The translations under genes and the position numbers were made by a program. A stretch of 64,000 nt of DNA. Source: an uncultured Clostridia bacterium (GTDB lineage Bacteria > Bacillota > Clostridia > Oscillospirales > Acutalibacteraceae). This document shows positions 28,534-37,546 of the stretch, in pieces (position 1 is the first letter of the stretch; every line of letters starts with the position of its first letter). The stretch is from NCBI GenBank assembly GCA_947630835.1, contig CANRIZ010000001.1, forward strand, positions 124,001 to 188,000, written 5' to 3'. Below the pieces are notes generated by a model. It searched no databases. It saw only the letters and a list, made by a program, of their open reading frames with translations, and had not been told where the DNA came from.

Positions 28534-29787
28534 TTAAAGAACATATATTGTTACGTTTCTTGCGCCCCAGTTTTCACACTCGGCGTCGGTGTTCATATAA
28601 AGGTCAACGGTAAACTTGCCTTTCTTTACAAATCCGCCGGTATCCGCCGCAATGCTGTAGCCGTAAACAATACCGTCGTCGGAAACTATCCAAAGCTCAG
28701 TTCCGTATGGGAACTGATTGGGGTCGACCGCAATATACCCGGGCTTTACGTGCCTTCCGCTTGCGGTATAAGAACCGCTGGAGGCGCTGTATGCGGACGC
28801 CTTGCCCTTAACTATTTTCTTATAGTTTACGGGACGGCCGTTTTCTATTGTTACGGAAGACGGAACGGAAAGCTCCGAAATCATTGAGCCGTTGTATTTA
28901 ACGGCGGAAACGGTTACGGGTTTTTCCTTGGTTCCGACCGCTGTAATCTGGGAAACCGCCTGCTTTACAAGCACCTCGTTTACGACCGAGGAGCTTTGAA
29001 GCTCGCCGTTTACGTATTTATCCTCATAAGTAACGGTTTTAACGCCGTTCTCACCCTTTTGGGTAATTTTGCTTGTGCCGGAATAGAGCTTAGGTTCTTC
29101 AACCTTTTTGCTTGAGAACTCAACGGCTTCATTCTGCTCTCTGGTAATGAATTCAACTCTGTTGACGGTAATTTCAATGCCGTCGCTCAAATCGGTATAA
29201 ATGTCGGGCGTAACCTCGTCGTTCTCCGAAAGAGAAACGCCAGCCTTTTCAATAGCGTCGGCAACCGTGCCTACGCCCATTTTGCAGCATACCGTATTGC
29301 CGTCCGCGGTAACGAACACGTCGTACGCCTTGGTAACAACTATTTGCATACCGTTTACAAGCTCGGTATTCGGTGAATAATTGACCATATAATCCTCGCC
29401 GAGCGTAATATTTCTGCTTTCGAGGAAATCGGCTACCGTGCCTGCAAAGCGAACGCTTGAAGCTTCGTTCTGCGCGGAAACAAATTCAATATCCGCCGCG
29501 CGGTAAACTATTATTATGCTCTCCTCCCCGACTGTAAACCTGTCAAGGTTGAGAACATCGTCTTCATTGAGCTCAACGCCCGCCTGAGCAACGATTTCAA
29601 AAGCGTCGGTTTTGCTTGTCAAAACCCTTGTGACCTCGTTGCCGTCGTAAACGTCTGCATTGTAAAACTCGGGAGATGCGGCAAAAGCCGTTAAAGCGCA
29701 TACGATAGCAAAAACAACTATAAGCGCGGTTATACGGCCTATGTTTTTGCGAACACGCTTTTCGTTTCCCCTCATTTTCCTAATCAT
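28534..29787 (-). CDS. Exported G5/3D-domain cell-wall protein (YabE-like)
   Basis: A 417-residue protein with an N-terminal membrane/signal helix (about 15-35), two DUF348 repeats (about 45-160, seen in the repeated DVFVTADGNTV-like units), a G5 domain (about 210-290) and a C-terminal 3D domain (about 330-417). The 3D domain has the YSASSG, AVDPNQFPYGTELWI, AADTGG and VDLYM motifs with their three conserved aspartates, the lytic-transglycosylase-like fold shared with resuscitation-promoting factors. It should cleave or remodel peptidoglycan outside the cell. A perfect-consensus promoter precedes it. I see no c-di-AMP riboswitch in the leader, although such genes often have one. Confidence 0.87.
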   Translation of the reverse strand: MIRKMRGNEKRVRKNIGRITALIVVFAIVCALTAFAASPEFYNADVYDGNEVTRVLTSKTDAFEIVAQAGVELNEDDVLNLDRFTVGEESIIIVYRAADIEFVSAQNEASSVRFAGTVADFLESRNITLGEDYMVNYSPNTELVNGMQIVVTKAYDVFVTADGNTVCCKMGVGTVADAIEKAGVSLSENDEVTPDIYTDLSDGIEITVNRVEFITREQNEAVEFSSKKVEEPKLYSGTSKITQKGENGVKTVTYEDKYVNGELQSSSVVNEVLVKQAVSQITAVGTKEKPVTVSAVKYNGSMISELSVPSSVTIENGRPVNYKKIVKGKASAYSASSGSYTASGRHVKPGYIAVDPNQFPYGTELWIVSDDGIVYGYSIAADTGGFVKKGKFTVDLYMNTDAECENWGARNVTIYVL

Positions 29788-29901
29788 CTTCCTGCTCCTT
29801 TAACTCATACCCGGCAAAAAATTTGCCCGGCTGTTGGACGCCATATGTGAAAAACTTATTATTTTTGGCGCCGCTGTTACTTTCGCTTTTCGACTTTCTG
29901 T

Positions 29902-29930
29902 ATTATATTTAAGTAAATTTCAAATGTCAA
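29902..29930 (-). promoter_or_regulatory. Promoter of 3D-domain gene
   Basis: On the minus strand a perfect TTGACA (29930-29925), 17-base spacer and perfect TATAAT (29907-29902). The leader to the ATG is roughly 110 bases and contains a GGCAAA/TTTGCC hairpin near 29820. Confidence 0.85.
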
Positions 29931-30036
29931 ATTTAAAAAAATGCTCTTTTTGTGCAAATATTACAAAAGCGAATGTCATATTTTGTGTTTTTACTTTTTA
30001 AACACTCTAAATAAATTGACTGTGAGGTGAATTTTT
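29931..30036. other. AT-rich intergenic segment
   Basis: Between the 3D-gene promoter and a possible tiny reading frame. I find only a weak TTGTGT-like -35 candidate near 29981 and no other structure. Confidence 0.5.
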
Positions 30037-30099
30037 GTGAAAAAGTTAAAAAAATTGCATTTGTGGCTGATTCCCATTGAAATTATACTTGTTTTTTAA
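30037..30099 (+). CDS. Possible 20-residue basic-hydrophobic peptide
   Basis: A GTG-initiated reading frame of 20 codons encoding MKKLKKLHLWLIPIEIILVF, with GAGGTGA seven bases upstream. The peptide is four lysines and a histidine followed by a hydrophobic stretch. It stands alone in a 550-base gap. It could be a leader peptide, a membrane-active peptide or chance. No promoter is convincing, so confidence is low. Confidence 0.25.
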   Translation: MKKLKKLHLWLIPIEIILVF

Positions 30100-30301
30100 C
30101 TGAAGTCGGCGGTTTTCGGTTGAAATTCAATTATATTATATGCTATTTGAGGAAAATTATTCAAAATTATGCCGTTAAATCGAAAATTTTATTGATTTTT
30201 TAAATCAGTCCCCCACTTTAGCCCTTAAAACGGGTAAAAATATTATCGTTTTATGGGAAACGGACTTAAAAATTTTTGTAGAATCGAGCGAAAAAATGTG
30301 A
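30100..30301. other. Intergenic segment upstream of rluA-type gene
   Basis: No gene is seen. A stem of TAAAACG with CGTTTTA around 30225-30256 is present but lacks a T run. Confidence 0.5.
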
Positions 30302-30307
30302 TAAAAT
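30302..30307 (+). promoter_or_regulatory. Extended -10 of pseudouridine synthase gene
   Basis: TAAAAT preceded by TGA, forming an extended -10 element; no good -35 box is visible at 17 bases. The ATG lies 33 bases downstream after AGAGGA. Confidence 0.4.
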
Positions 30308-30339
30308 AGGATAGTAATAATTAAGCGAAGAGGATTTTT

Positions 30340-31308
30340 ATGAAAAGCTTTACCGTAAACGGCAACAGCGCGCAGCTGCGCCTTGATAAATTTGTTAAAA
30401 AAGCGGCGCCGAAGCTTCCGCAGGCTCTTTTATATAAGTATATAAGAACCAAAAGAATTAAGGTGAATTCCAAAAGAGCCGAAATTTCCACCCGCCTCAA
30501 AGAGGGCGACACCGTTGATATGTATATAAACGATGAATTTTTTGAAAAAACGGAAAGCGAATATGATTTTACCAAGGCTTCGACAAAGCTTGACATACTG
30601 TACGAGGACGAAAACATTTTACTGCTCGACAAAAAGGCGGGCGTGCTTTGCCACCCCGACGACAGGGAATATATCGACACGCTCATAGGCAGGGTTAAGC
30701 GCTATTTATATGAAAAGGGAGAATACAACCCCGATAACGAGGCGTCGTTCGTCCCCTCGCTTGTGAACAGGATAGACAGGAACACAGGCGGCATAGTTAT
30801 AGCCGCGAAAAACGCCGAAAGCCTTAGAATACTCAACGAAAAAATGAAGCAAAGACAGCTTCACAAATACTATCTTTGCGTAGTGATAGGCAGTCCCGGT
30901 AAAAAAAGCGCAACTCTTGAAGGCTGGCTCGTTAAAGACGAAAGCAAAAATACGGTTAAGGTTCTGAAAAAAGAGATTTACGGCGCAAAGAGCATCAAAA
31001 CAAAATACAGGGTTCTCGACAGCGTGGGAGGGCTGAGCCTGATTGAGGTTGAACTGCTGACGGGCAGAACGCATCAGATAAGGGCGCATATGGCTTCGAT
31101 TGGTTGTCCGCTTTTTGGCGACGGAAAATACGGCAGGAACGAAAGCAACAAAAAATTCGGAGGATACAAAAAACAGCTGCTTTATTCGTATAAGCTGCAA
31201 TTCGATTTCACGACGGACGCAGGTATGCTCAATTACTTAAATCAAAAATGCTTTGAAGTTCCCGACGTTTGGTTTAAGGAAGAATTTTATTTAAATAAAC
31301 TTGTATAA
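30340..31308 (+). CDS. RluA-family 23S rRNA/tRNA pseudouridine synthase
   Basis: A 322-residue pseudouridine synthase. An N-terminal S4 RNA-binding domain (about 1-65) is followed by the RluA catalytic domain: LVNRIDRNTGGIVIAAKN contains the catalytic aspartate and GRTHQIRAHMASIGCPL the second family motif. The closest family members (RluC/RluD types) modify large-subunit rRNA; the exact position cannot be fixed from sequence. It is monocistronic, with an extended -10 promoter and a terminator shared with ftsZ. Confidence 0.9.
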   Translation: MKSFTVNGNSAQLRLDKFVKKAAPKLPQALLYKYIRTKRIKVNSKRAEISTRLKEGDTVDMYINDEFFEKTESEYDFTKASTKLDILYEDENILLLDKKAGVLCHPDDREYIDTLIGRVKRYLYEKGEYNPDNEASFVPSLVNRIDRNTGGIVIAAKNAESLRILNEKMKQRQLHKYYLCVVIGSPGKKSATLEGWLVKDESKNTVKVLKKEIYGAKSIKTKYRVLDSVGGLSLIEVELLTGRTHQIRAHMASIGCPLFGDGKYGRNESNKKFGGYKKQLLYSYKLQFDFTTDAGMLNYLNQKCFEVPDVWFKEEFYLNKLV

Positions 31309-31339
31309 GGGCTTTTTGTAAATCAAACAATAAAAAATG

Positions 31340-31365
31340 CCGGCAGACCGAAAAAAGTCTGCCGG
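31340..31365. terminator. Bidirectional terminator (rluA-type gene / ftsZ)
   Basis: CCGGCAGAC (31340-31348) pairs perfectly with GTCTGCCGG (31357-31365). The minus strand continues into CATTTTTTATTG, giving the better T run for ftsZ. Confidence 0.88.
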
Positions 31366-31388
31366 TAAAATTTTGTTTGAATTATTTA

Positions 31389-32519
31389 TTATTTCTTGCC
31401 GTTTATGATATCGATAAACTCCGAATATTTTTTGTTGCTGTCGCTGTCGAAGCTGCTTGAGGACGGAGAGCTTGTACTGCTTATGTCGTCCATAGGATAG
31501 AGAAGCGGCTGTTCGTCCGAGAAATAGGAGGTATTGTTTGAGGAAAGCTTGGCGTTACCCTCGCCGAAGCCCGTGGCGATAACGGTAATAATCATCTCGT
31601 CGTCCTCGGAATCCTCCTCTTTTAAATCAACGCCGAAAATAATATTTGCGTCGTCCGCCGCAGAAGCGCGAACTATACCCGCCGCAGTATCGATTTCCTC
31701 AAGACCTACGTCCGACGGAGCCTTAATACAGATAATAACGCCCGTAGCGCCGTCAATGGTGGATTCAAGAAGCGGGCTTGTAATAGCCGCCTTAACCGCC
31801 TGTTCGGCTCTGTCCTTACCCCTCGCTCTGCCAATACCCATATGGGCGTGACCCGCATTTTTCATAACGGCGGTAACGTCCGCAAAGTCAAGGTTAATAA
31901 GAGCGGCGTTTACGATAAGGTCCGAAATGCTCCTTACGCCGTCGACGAGAACGTCGTTTGCAATCTTAAAGCCGTTTGCAAGCGTAATTTTTTCCTGTGA
32001 AACGTTTTTAAGTCTTTCGTTGGGGATAATTATAAGGCTGTCAACATTGCCGGCAAGCTCCGCAATACCCGCTTCCGCCTGCTGCATACGATGTCTGCCC
32101 TCAAAAGCGAAGGGCTTTGTAACAATACCTACGGTAAGTATATCCTTTTTGCGGGCAATTTCCGCGATTATGGGAGCCGCGCCCGTACCCGTGCCGCCGC
32201 CCATACCTGCGGTGATGAATACCATCTGTGTATCGTTAAGGAGTTCTTCGATAGACTCACGGCTCTCCTCGGCGGCCATTCTGCCTATTTCGGGGTTTGC
32301 GCCCGCGCCCCTGCCGCCGGTAGCCTTTTCGCCTATCTGCACTTTATTCTGAGCCTTTGAAAAATAAAGAGCCTGCTTATCGGTATTGCAAACGATAAGC
32401 TCAACGCCTTCTATACCCATTTCCACCATACGGTTTATGGCGTTTCCGCCGCCGCCGCCGACACCGATAACTTTAATATTGGTAACATCCTGATAAGAGT
32501 TGTCCATCTCGAACTGCAT
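31389..32519 (-). CDS. ftsZ: Cell division GTPase FtsZ
   Basis: A 376-residue tubulin-like GTPase that polymerises into the division ring. GVGGGGGNAINRM, the tubulin signature GGGTGTGAAP and NADFADV-type T7-loop regions are intact, so the GTPase core (1-about 315) is normal. A serine-rich linker leads to the C terminus SEFIDIINGKK, where most FtsZ proteins end with DIPxFLRx that binds FtsA, SepF and other partners. ftsZ has its own promoter in the gap to ftsQ and is the last gene of the division cluster. Confidence 0.96.
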   Translation of the reverse strand: MQFEMDNSYQDVTNIKVIGVGGGGGNAINRMVEMGIEGVELIVCNTDKQALYFSKAQNKVQIGEKATGGRGAGANPEIGRMAAEESRESIEELLNDTQMVFITAGMGGGTGTGAAPIIAEIARKKDILTVGIVTKPFAFEGRHRMQQAEAGIAELAGNVDSLIIIPNERLKNVSQEKITLANGFKIANDVLVDGVRSISDLIVNAALINLDFADVTAVMKNAGHAHMGIGRARGKDRAEQAVKAAITSPLLESTIDGATGVIICIKAPSDVGLEEIDTAAGIVRASAADDANIIFGVDLKEEDSEDDEMIITVIATGFGEGNAKLSSNNTSYFSDEQPLLYPMDDISSTSSPSSSSFDSDSNKKYSEFIDIINGKK

Positions 32520-32591
32520 TTTTTATCCTCCTATTTTTTAGACTTTTATTCACACCTATAATACTATAATACAACATTACATTTTTTTAAT

Positions 32592-32620
32592 ATTGTATCA
32601 CATTATAGTTTTAATGGCAA
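32592..32620 (-). promoter_or_regulatory. ftsZ promoter
   Basis: On the minus strand TTGCCA (32620-32615), 17-base spacer, TACAAT (32597-32592). The 222-base gap before it (to ftsQ) contains only a weak CCGAA/TTCGG hairpin near 32690. Confidence 0.65.
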
Positions 32621-32741
32621 CTGTTTTTTTATTAAATAACCGATATTTTAGTAATTTTTTTACTATTTTCCGAGCTTAAAGAGAGGAAAGCCGAAAAGTG
32701 CTTCGGAAAGCGGCGTTTGTCAAACTCCCCTCGCCTTAAAA

Positions 32742-33770
32742 TCAAGTATCGCTTTCGCTTGTTGTTTTTTCCTTTTTCTCGGTGGCTGATTCGTCTTTTT
32801 TGCCGTCGTTGCCGTCATTTTTGCCATCGTCGGACGGCTTTGTTGTCGATTGCTGCTCGGCGTCGTTAATAAACGCTTTATTCTCTATGGTAAAATCGAT
32901 TACACCCGAAAAGTTCGGTTCGTCGGCGTCGTTTTTCAAAATAGTAGCCTTAATGAAATCCAAATTTTTTTCAAAATTTGAAACGGTGCCCACCTTTAAA
33001 ACTATGCGCCGGTTGTAGCCTAACTTAATATCGCTTTGGTCGGTTACGTCTATCTCCGATATATTCTCTATTTCGCTTTCGGTTATTAAATTTGCTACAG
33101 AGGATATTAACTCGGCTTCGTTTTCGTTTTTAAACTTTGCGGTACCGCCCAATGTGCGGTCGACAAGCTCGCTTGCCTTAACGGTTATTGCGTCCTCTCC
33201 GAGAGACTGTATGTTATCCTCAAGCAATTTGCACGAGGGGCTCATAAGTATATAGCTGTCGCCCATATCAATCGCCAGCATAGCCTTTGCGGCTTTTAAG
33301 GTAAAGCTTACCTTGCCGGTCGGGCTTCGCTTGATTGATACGCTTTCAACATACGGAAGCTTTGTTACGATATTGCTTTCAACCTCCGCTTTGCTGAAGG
33401 TGAAAAGATTTTCGCCCGTTTTAAGCCCGGAAGCTTCTATAACCTGAGAGCTTGAGTAAATCTCGTCGCCGGCAATATTTATTGAAGAAATTTTAAAAAA
33501 CACGGTAAGCGACAACACAACGGCCACGACAATTACGGCAATTACGGAAACGGCGTAAATAATCAACCGATTCCTGCGGCGTTTTTTTCTGCGTTCCATA
33601 TTTTTTACGGAGCGCACCTCGTCCCTCGACATAGGCTCGCCGGAAACGGTTTTCGCTCTTACGGGCGCGGTACGCCCTGCGGTCTGTTTACGGGTTGCCG
33701 CGCCGGTATTTTTGCCGCCTGAGCTTCTTTTTGCGGATGTATTTTTATTCCTGTTGAAGTTGCTGTGCAT
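32742..33770 (-). CDS. ftsQ: Cell division protein FtsQ/DivIB
   Basis: A 342-residue bitopic membrane protein of the divisome. A long basic cytoplasmic tail (1-68) is followed by one membrane helix (about 69-92), a POTRA domain starting FKISSINIAGDEIYSSSQVI, an FtsQ/DivIB beta domain, and a disordered C terminus rich in Lys, Asp and Thr. DivIB stabilises the FtsL/DivIC complex and the septal transpeptidase. The ATG overlaps the end of murA by 26 bases and AAAGGA lies upstream. The charged tail is longer than in most relatives. Confidence 0.88.
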   Translation of the reverse strand: MHSNFNRNKNTSAKRSSGGKNTGAATRKQTAGRTAPVRAKTVSGEPMSRDEVRSVKNMERRKKRRRNRLIIYAVSVIAVIVVAVVLSLTVFFKISSINIAGDEIYSSSQVIEASGLKTGENLFTFSKAEVESNIVTKLPYVESVSIKRSPTGKVSFTLKAAKAMLAIDMGDSYILMSPSCKLLEDNIQSLGEDAITVKASELVDRTLGGTAKFKNENEAELISSVANLITESEIENISEIDVTDQSDIKLGYNRRIVLKVGTVSNFEKNLDFIKATILKNDADEPNFSGVIDFTIENKAFINDAEQQSTTKPSDDGKNDGNDGKKDESATEKKEKTTSESDT

Positions 33771-35028
33771 AATTTTCTTTCCTTTTTATATCGGCGCCCA
33801 ACTGCGACAAAAGCGCTTCGGGCGTTTCATATCCTCTGTCTATATGTTCCGTTCCGGTGATTACCGTTTCTCCTACCGCCGCAAGACCTGCGATTATAAG
33901 CGCAAAGCCTCCCCTTAAATCGGGAGCCACTACCGACGCTCCCGTAAGCTTAGGCACTCCCTCGATAACCGCCGTTCTGCCCTCGACGCTTATCTTTGCG
34001 CCGAGCCTTGTAAGCTCGCTTACATGCTTGTAGCGACATTCAAAAATATTCTCTATAATAACCGACGTTCCCCGAGCCAGCGAAAGCATTGCGGTCAGCG
34101 GCGCTTGGGCGTCGGTGGGGAAGCCGGGATAGGGCATGGTTCTGATAATGCTCACTCTGTTTAATCTTTTCGGAGCGGACAGGCATACCCATCTGTTGCT
34201 TTCGGTTATTTCGCAGCCCGCTTCCTTTAAAACGGGAATAAGCGCCCCGATATGCGCGGGAATAATATCCTTTATGCAAACCTTTCCGCCAGTTGCGGCG
34301 GCGGCAATTAAATATGTAGAAGCGGCTATTCTGTCGGGAATGACGGTATGGGTTGTGGAATGAAGCCGTCCGACTCCCTCGATTACTATGGTACTGTCGC
34401 CCGCCGAATGTATTTTTGCTCCGCAGGAATTAAGAAAATCCGCAAGGTCTGCGATTTCCGGCTCTCTTGCCGCATTTGAAATTACGGTTGTACCCTCCGC
34501 AACGCAGGAGGCTATTATTATATTTTCGGTTGCGCCCACGCTCGGAAAAGGTAAGGTTATATTAGCGCCTTTCAACTTGTCGGGAACGCTGAATTCGAGC
34601 CTGCCGTGTTCCTCCGAAAGCTCCGCGCCAAGCTGTTTTATGGCGCTTATGTGCATATCTATCGGTCTTAAACCTATTTCACAGCCGCCCGGCGCCGAAA
34701 GCTTTGCCTCGCCCGTTCTGCCGAGTATCGCTCCGAGAAAAATAACTGAGGAACGCATTTCCCTCATCAAGCTGTCGGGAATTTCGCATGACGTGACGTT
34801 TTGCGACTCTATAGTTACGGTGTGACCGTCCCTTTCAACCTTACAGCCGAGATGTATTAAAATTTTCAAAGCCGCGTCAACGTCGGACAGCAGCGGACAA
34901 TTATGTATTACGGACCTGCCGTTTACCAGAAACGACGCCGCCAAAATGGGAAGCACACTGTTTTTTGAACCGTGTATCTGTATTTCGCCTGTTAGCCTTT
35001 TCCCTCCGTTAATAACGAAACTATCCAT
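33745..35028 (-). CDS. murA: UDP-GlcNAc enolpyruvyl transferase MurA
   Basis: A 427-residue EPSP-synthase-fold enzyme catalysing the first committed step of peptidoglycan synthesis, adding enolpyruvate to UDP-GlcNAc. The catalytic cysteine loop reads APGGCEIGLRPIDMH, so the fosfomycin-target cysteine is present. HGSKNSVLPILAA near the N terminus is the other signature. ATG at 35028 is chosen because GAGGTG fits it; the GTG two codons upstream overlaps that site. Its place between murG and ftsQ is where murB or murC is found in many Firmicutes. Confidence 0.94.
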   Translation of the reverse strand: MDSFVINGGKRLTGEIQIHGSKNSVLPILAASFLVNGRSVIHNCPLLSDVDAALKILIHLGCKVERDGHTVTIESQNVTSCEIPDSLMREMRSSVIFLGAILGRTGEAKLSAPGGCEIGLRPIDMHISAIKQLGAELSEEHGRLEFSVPDKLKGANITLPFPSVGATENIIIASCVAEGTTVISNAAREPEIADLADFLNSCGAKIHSAGDSTIVIEGVGRLHSTTHTVIPDRIAASTYLIAAAATGGKVCIKDIIPAHIGALIPVLKEAGCEITESNRWVCLSAPKRLNRVSIIRTMPYPGFPTDAQAPLTAMLSLARGTSVIIENIFECRYKHVSELTRLGAKISVEGRTAVIEGVPKLTGASVVAPDLRGGFALIIAGLAAVGETVITGTEHIDRGYETPEALLSQLGADIKRKENYAQQLQQE

Positions 35029-35096
35029 ATTCACACCTCACATAATACAAAGAAATCATCTCTGCTCTTTATACTATGCGCTGTGCTTTGATTGTG

Positions 35097-36215
35097 TTAA
35101 TTTGCCAAGCCGTCTATAACGTCGCAAATTTTTTCGGCGGAATTTGCAACCGCAATCCTTTTGGCGTTATCGCCGTAACGCTTTAAAAGCTCTTTGTCCG
35201 AAACCATTTCTTCAACCGCTTTAAGCAGCGTTTCGGGCGTTAAATCCTTTTCCTCTATAACCTTTGCCGCCTGCTTGTTTACAAGCGTCATAGCGTTGTG
35301 ATACTGGTGGTTTTCGGCTACGTTCGGGGAAGGTATAAGTATGGAGGCTCTGCCAACCGCCTCTATTTCCGAAAGCGAGGACGCTCCCGCCCTGCTGACT
35401 ACCAAATCCGCCGCGGAAAGGCATACGTCCATTTCGTCTATATACTCCCTTACGGAAACGTTGCTTCCGACGTCTGTATTTACGCCGTTTTCCCTGAGCC
35501 TGTCCGAAACCCACTTGCCGTATTTTCCGGTTGAGTGCATAAAGTAAAGATTTTTATTCCCGCTGAGCTTTGTGATTACCTCGGTCATATTATCGTTTAT
35601 GGCTTTTGCGCCGAGGCTTCCGCCCATTGACAAAATCATAATCTGGTTTTCGCCTATGCCGAGCTTCGCCCTTGAAAAATCCCTGTCAGCGTCAAAAATC
35701 GCGCGGCGCACGGGAAGTCCTGTTATTATGGGTTCGGTCTTGGATTGAAGATATTGTTTGGCCTGCTGAGAGGTAAGCATTACCGCGTCAACCTCTTTTG
35801 CCAGCGCCTTGTTTGTAACGCCGGGAAAAGCGTTTTGCTCATGTATCGCGGTCTTTATGCCCATTTTCGCCGCCGTTCTGACTACCGGCCCGCTGACATA
35901 GCCTCCGAAGCCGATTACGACGTCGGGCTTGAAATCGTTTATTATCGCTTTGGTCTCCCCGGTCGATTTAAACATAAGCCAAACGGTTTTAATGTTGTTT
36001 ATTATATTTTTAAGGCTGATTTTTCTCTGAAAGCCCGATATATGTATCGTTTTAAAATCAAAACCCGCCGCCGGCACAAGCTTTGCTTCCATATGCTCTT
36101 TTGTACCGATAAAAAGTATCTGCGCGTCGGGATGCCTTCTTTTAAGTTCACCCGCCGCCGCCAAAGCGGGATTTATATGTCCCCCTGTGCCGCCCGCGGC
36201 AAAAATCGCTTTCAT
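35097..36215 (-). CDS. murG: Lipid II synthase MurG
   Basis: A 372-residue glycosyltransferase (GT28 family) on the inner membrane face that adds GlcNAc to lipid I, producing lipid II. The nucleotide loop AAGGTGGHINPALA, HEQNAFPG, and the UDP-GlcNAc site VVSRAGASSLSEI are intact. AGGAG precedes the ATG. It follows ftsW by 15 bases, keeping precursor synthesis and its flippase/polymerase partners together. Confidence 0.95.
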   Translation of the reverse strand: MKAIFAAGGTGGHINPALAAAGELKRRHPDAQILFIGTKEHMEAKLVPAAGFDFKTIHISGFQRKISLKNIINNIKTVWLMFKSTGETKAIINDFKPDVVIGFGGYVSGPVVRTAAKMGIKTAIHEQNAFPGVTNKALAKEVDAVMLTSQQAKQYLQSKTEPIITGLPVRRAIFDADRDFSRAKLGIGENQIMILSMGGSLGAKAINDNMTEVITKLSGNKNLYFMHSTGKYGKWVSDRLRENGVNTDVGSNVSVREYIDEMDVCLSAADLVVSRAGASSLSEIEAVGRASILIPSPNVAENHQYHNAMTLVNKQAAKVIEEKDLTPETLLKAVEEMVSDKELLKRYGDNAKRIAVANSAEKICDVIDGLAN

Positions 36216-36230
36216 AACGCTCTCCTCATC

Positions 36231-37514
36231 TTATTTTTTTGTAAGCCTTGAATATCTTGAAACCGAAAGCACTATGCCCATTTCGGCAAGCAGCATCATA
36301 AGCGATGTTCCTCCGTAACTGAAAAAAGGCAGGCTTATTCCGGTATTGGGTATGGTGTCTGTAACGACAAGTATATTTAAAATTGTCTGCATACCTACCT
36401 GAAAAACTATGCCCATAGAAAGCAACGCGCCGAAACGGTCCTTTGCGTGAATACCTATTACTATGCCCCTCCATACAAGCAGAGCGAAAATAATAAGTAT
36501 TATCGAAGCGCCGACAAGGCCGAGTTCCTCGCAGACTATTGAAAAAATAAAGTCGTTCTGAGGTTCCGAAACATACAAATGCTTTTGCTTTGAATTGCCA
36601 AGCCCTGCGCCGAACAGTCCGCCCGAGCCTATGGCGTAAAGCGAATTATTTGTCTGCCAGCGCGCGCCCAAAGGCTGATAGTCCTTATCGAGCCAAGCCG
36701 TAATTCTTGAACCCGCATATTTTTCGAGCAATTCGGGATTCATAACGAAAAATACTACCGCGACCGCGCCAAATATTAATATAAGCGCAAACCAATGCTT
36801 TTTAACTTCGCCCAAAAACAGCATCGCCACGCCTATAACGCATATCAAAAGCGCGCCCGAAAGGTGATTTTCCGCATATACAAGCACTGCGGTAACAAGT
36901 ATTATCGAGCCGTACCAGCAAAGCCTGACAAACGAGTCGTTAACGGCTATTTTGCCATTGGAGTAATCCAAAATAAGCTTGCTTAATTTTGTTCTGCCGA
37001 CGGTTTTGCCTATAATCAGATTGTGGTCCTTTTCAAGCCCGTAGGCACAATACATAATAATTGCAAGCTTGGCAATCTCCGAAGGCTGAAACGAAAAAGA
37101 GCCTATATAAATCCACCTGTGGAATTCTCCGAATTTTGCGGGCATTATAAGCACTACAATAAGGAGCACAAAAGAAACGGGTATTGCGAAATATGCCAAG
37201 AGCTTAAAATACTCGTACTTGATTTTGGAAATCAAAAGCATGGCGATAACGCCGACAACGGCGAACGCCAACTGCCTTTTGAAAAAATACGCGCTGTCGC
37301 CGTTTTCGTTGTAGTAGGCGTAGGTATAGCTTGCGGAGAAAAGCATTACAAGCCCCGTTGTAAGAATTATTATAACAAGCAGCAAAAACGGCACGTCAAA
37401 GCCGCCGACAGCCAAATACTTTGAAATTCCGTTTGACGAGGGTTTGCTTTTTGCACGACTTTTTTCGGCGCGGGGCCTTCCGCCCGTCTGCCGTCTTGCC
37501 GCAGTATCAGCCAT
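36231..37514 (-). CDS. ftsW: SEDS peptidoglycan polymerase FtsW
   Basis: A 427-residue SEDS-family protein with about ten membrane helices and a 35-residue basic N-terminal extension. Family landmarks are LMLFSASYTYAY, GEFHRWIYIGSFSFQPSEIAKL, the QNDFIFSIVCEELG motif, and the C-terminal ISLPFFSYGGTSLMM. FtsW polymerises glycan strands at the septum with the class B PBP encoded upstream. A RodA or SpoVE role cannot be excluded, but location in the cluster argues for FtsW. murD usually lies immediately before it, and here only 32 bases separate it from mraY. Confidence 0.93.
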   Translation of the reverse strand: MADTAARRQTGGRPRAEKSRAKSKPSSNGISKYLAVGGFDVPFLLLVIIILTTGLVMLFSASYTYAYYNENGDSAYFFKRQLAFAVVGVIAMLLISKIKYEYFKLLAYFAIPVSFVLLIVVLIMPAKFGEFHRWIYIGSFSFQPSEIAKLAIIMYCAYGLEKDHNLIIGKTVGRTKLSKLILDYSNGKIAVNDSFVRLCWYGSIILVTAVLVYAENHLSGALLICVIGVAMLFLGEVKKHWFALILIFGAVAVVFFVMNPELLEKYAGSRITAWLDKDYQPLGARWQTNNSLYAIGSGGLFGAGLGNSKQKHLYVSEPQNDFIFSIVCEELGLVGASIILIIFALLVWRGIVIGIHAKDRFGALLSMGIVFQVGMQTILNILVVTDTIPNTGISLPFFSYGGTSLMMLLAEMGIVLSVSRYSRLTKK

Positions 37515-37546
37515 TTTGCCTTTCTCCTTTCAAAATTTACTTGAAA

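Noticed and set aside
29788-29901. c-di-AMP riboswitch in the leader of the 3D-domain gene
   Set aside because: Such riboswitches often precede cell-wall hydrolases, but I could not find the conserved core sequences; only a short GGCAAA hairpin is present.
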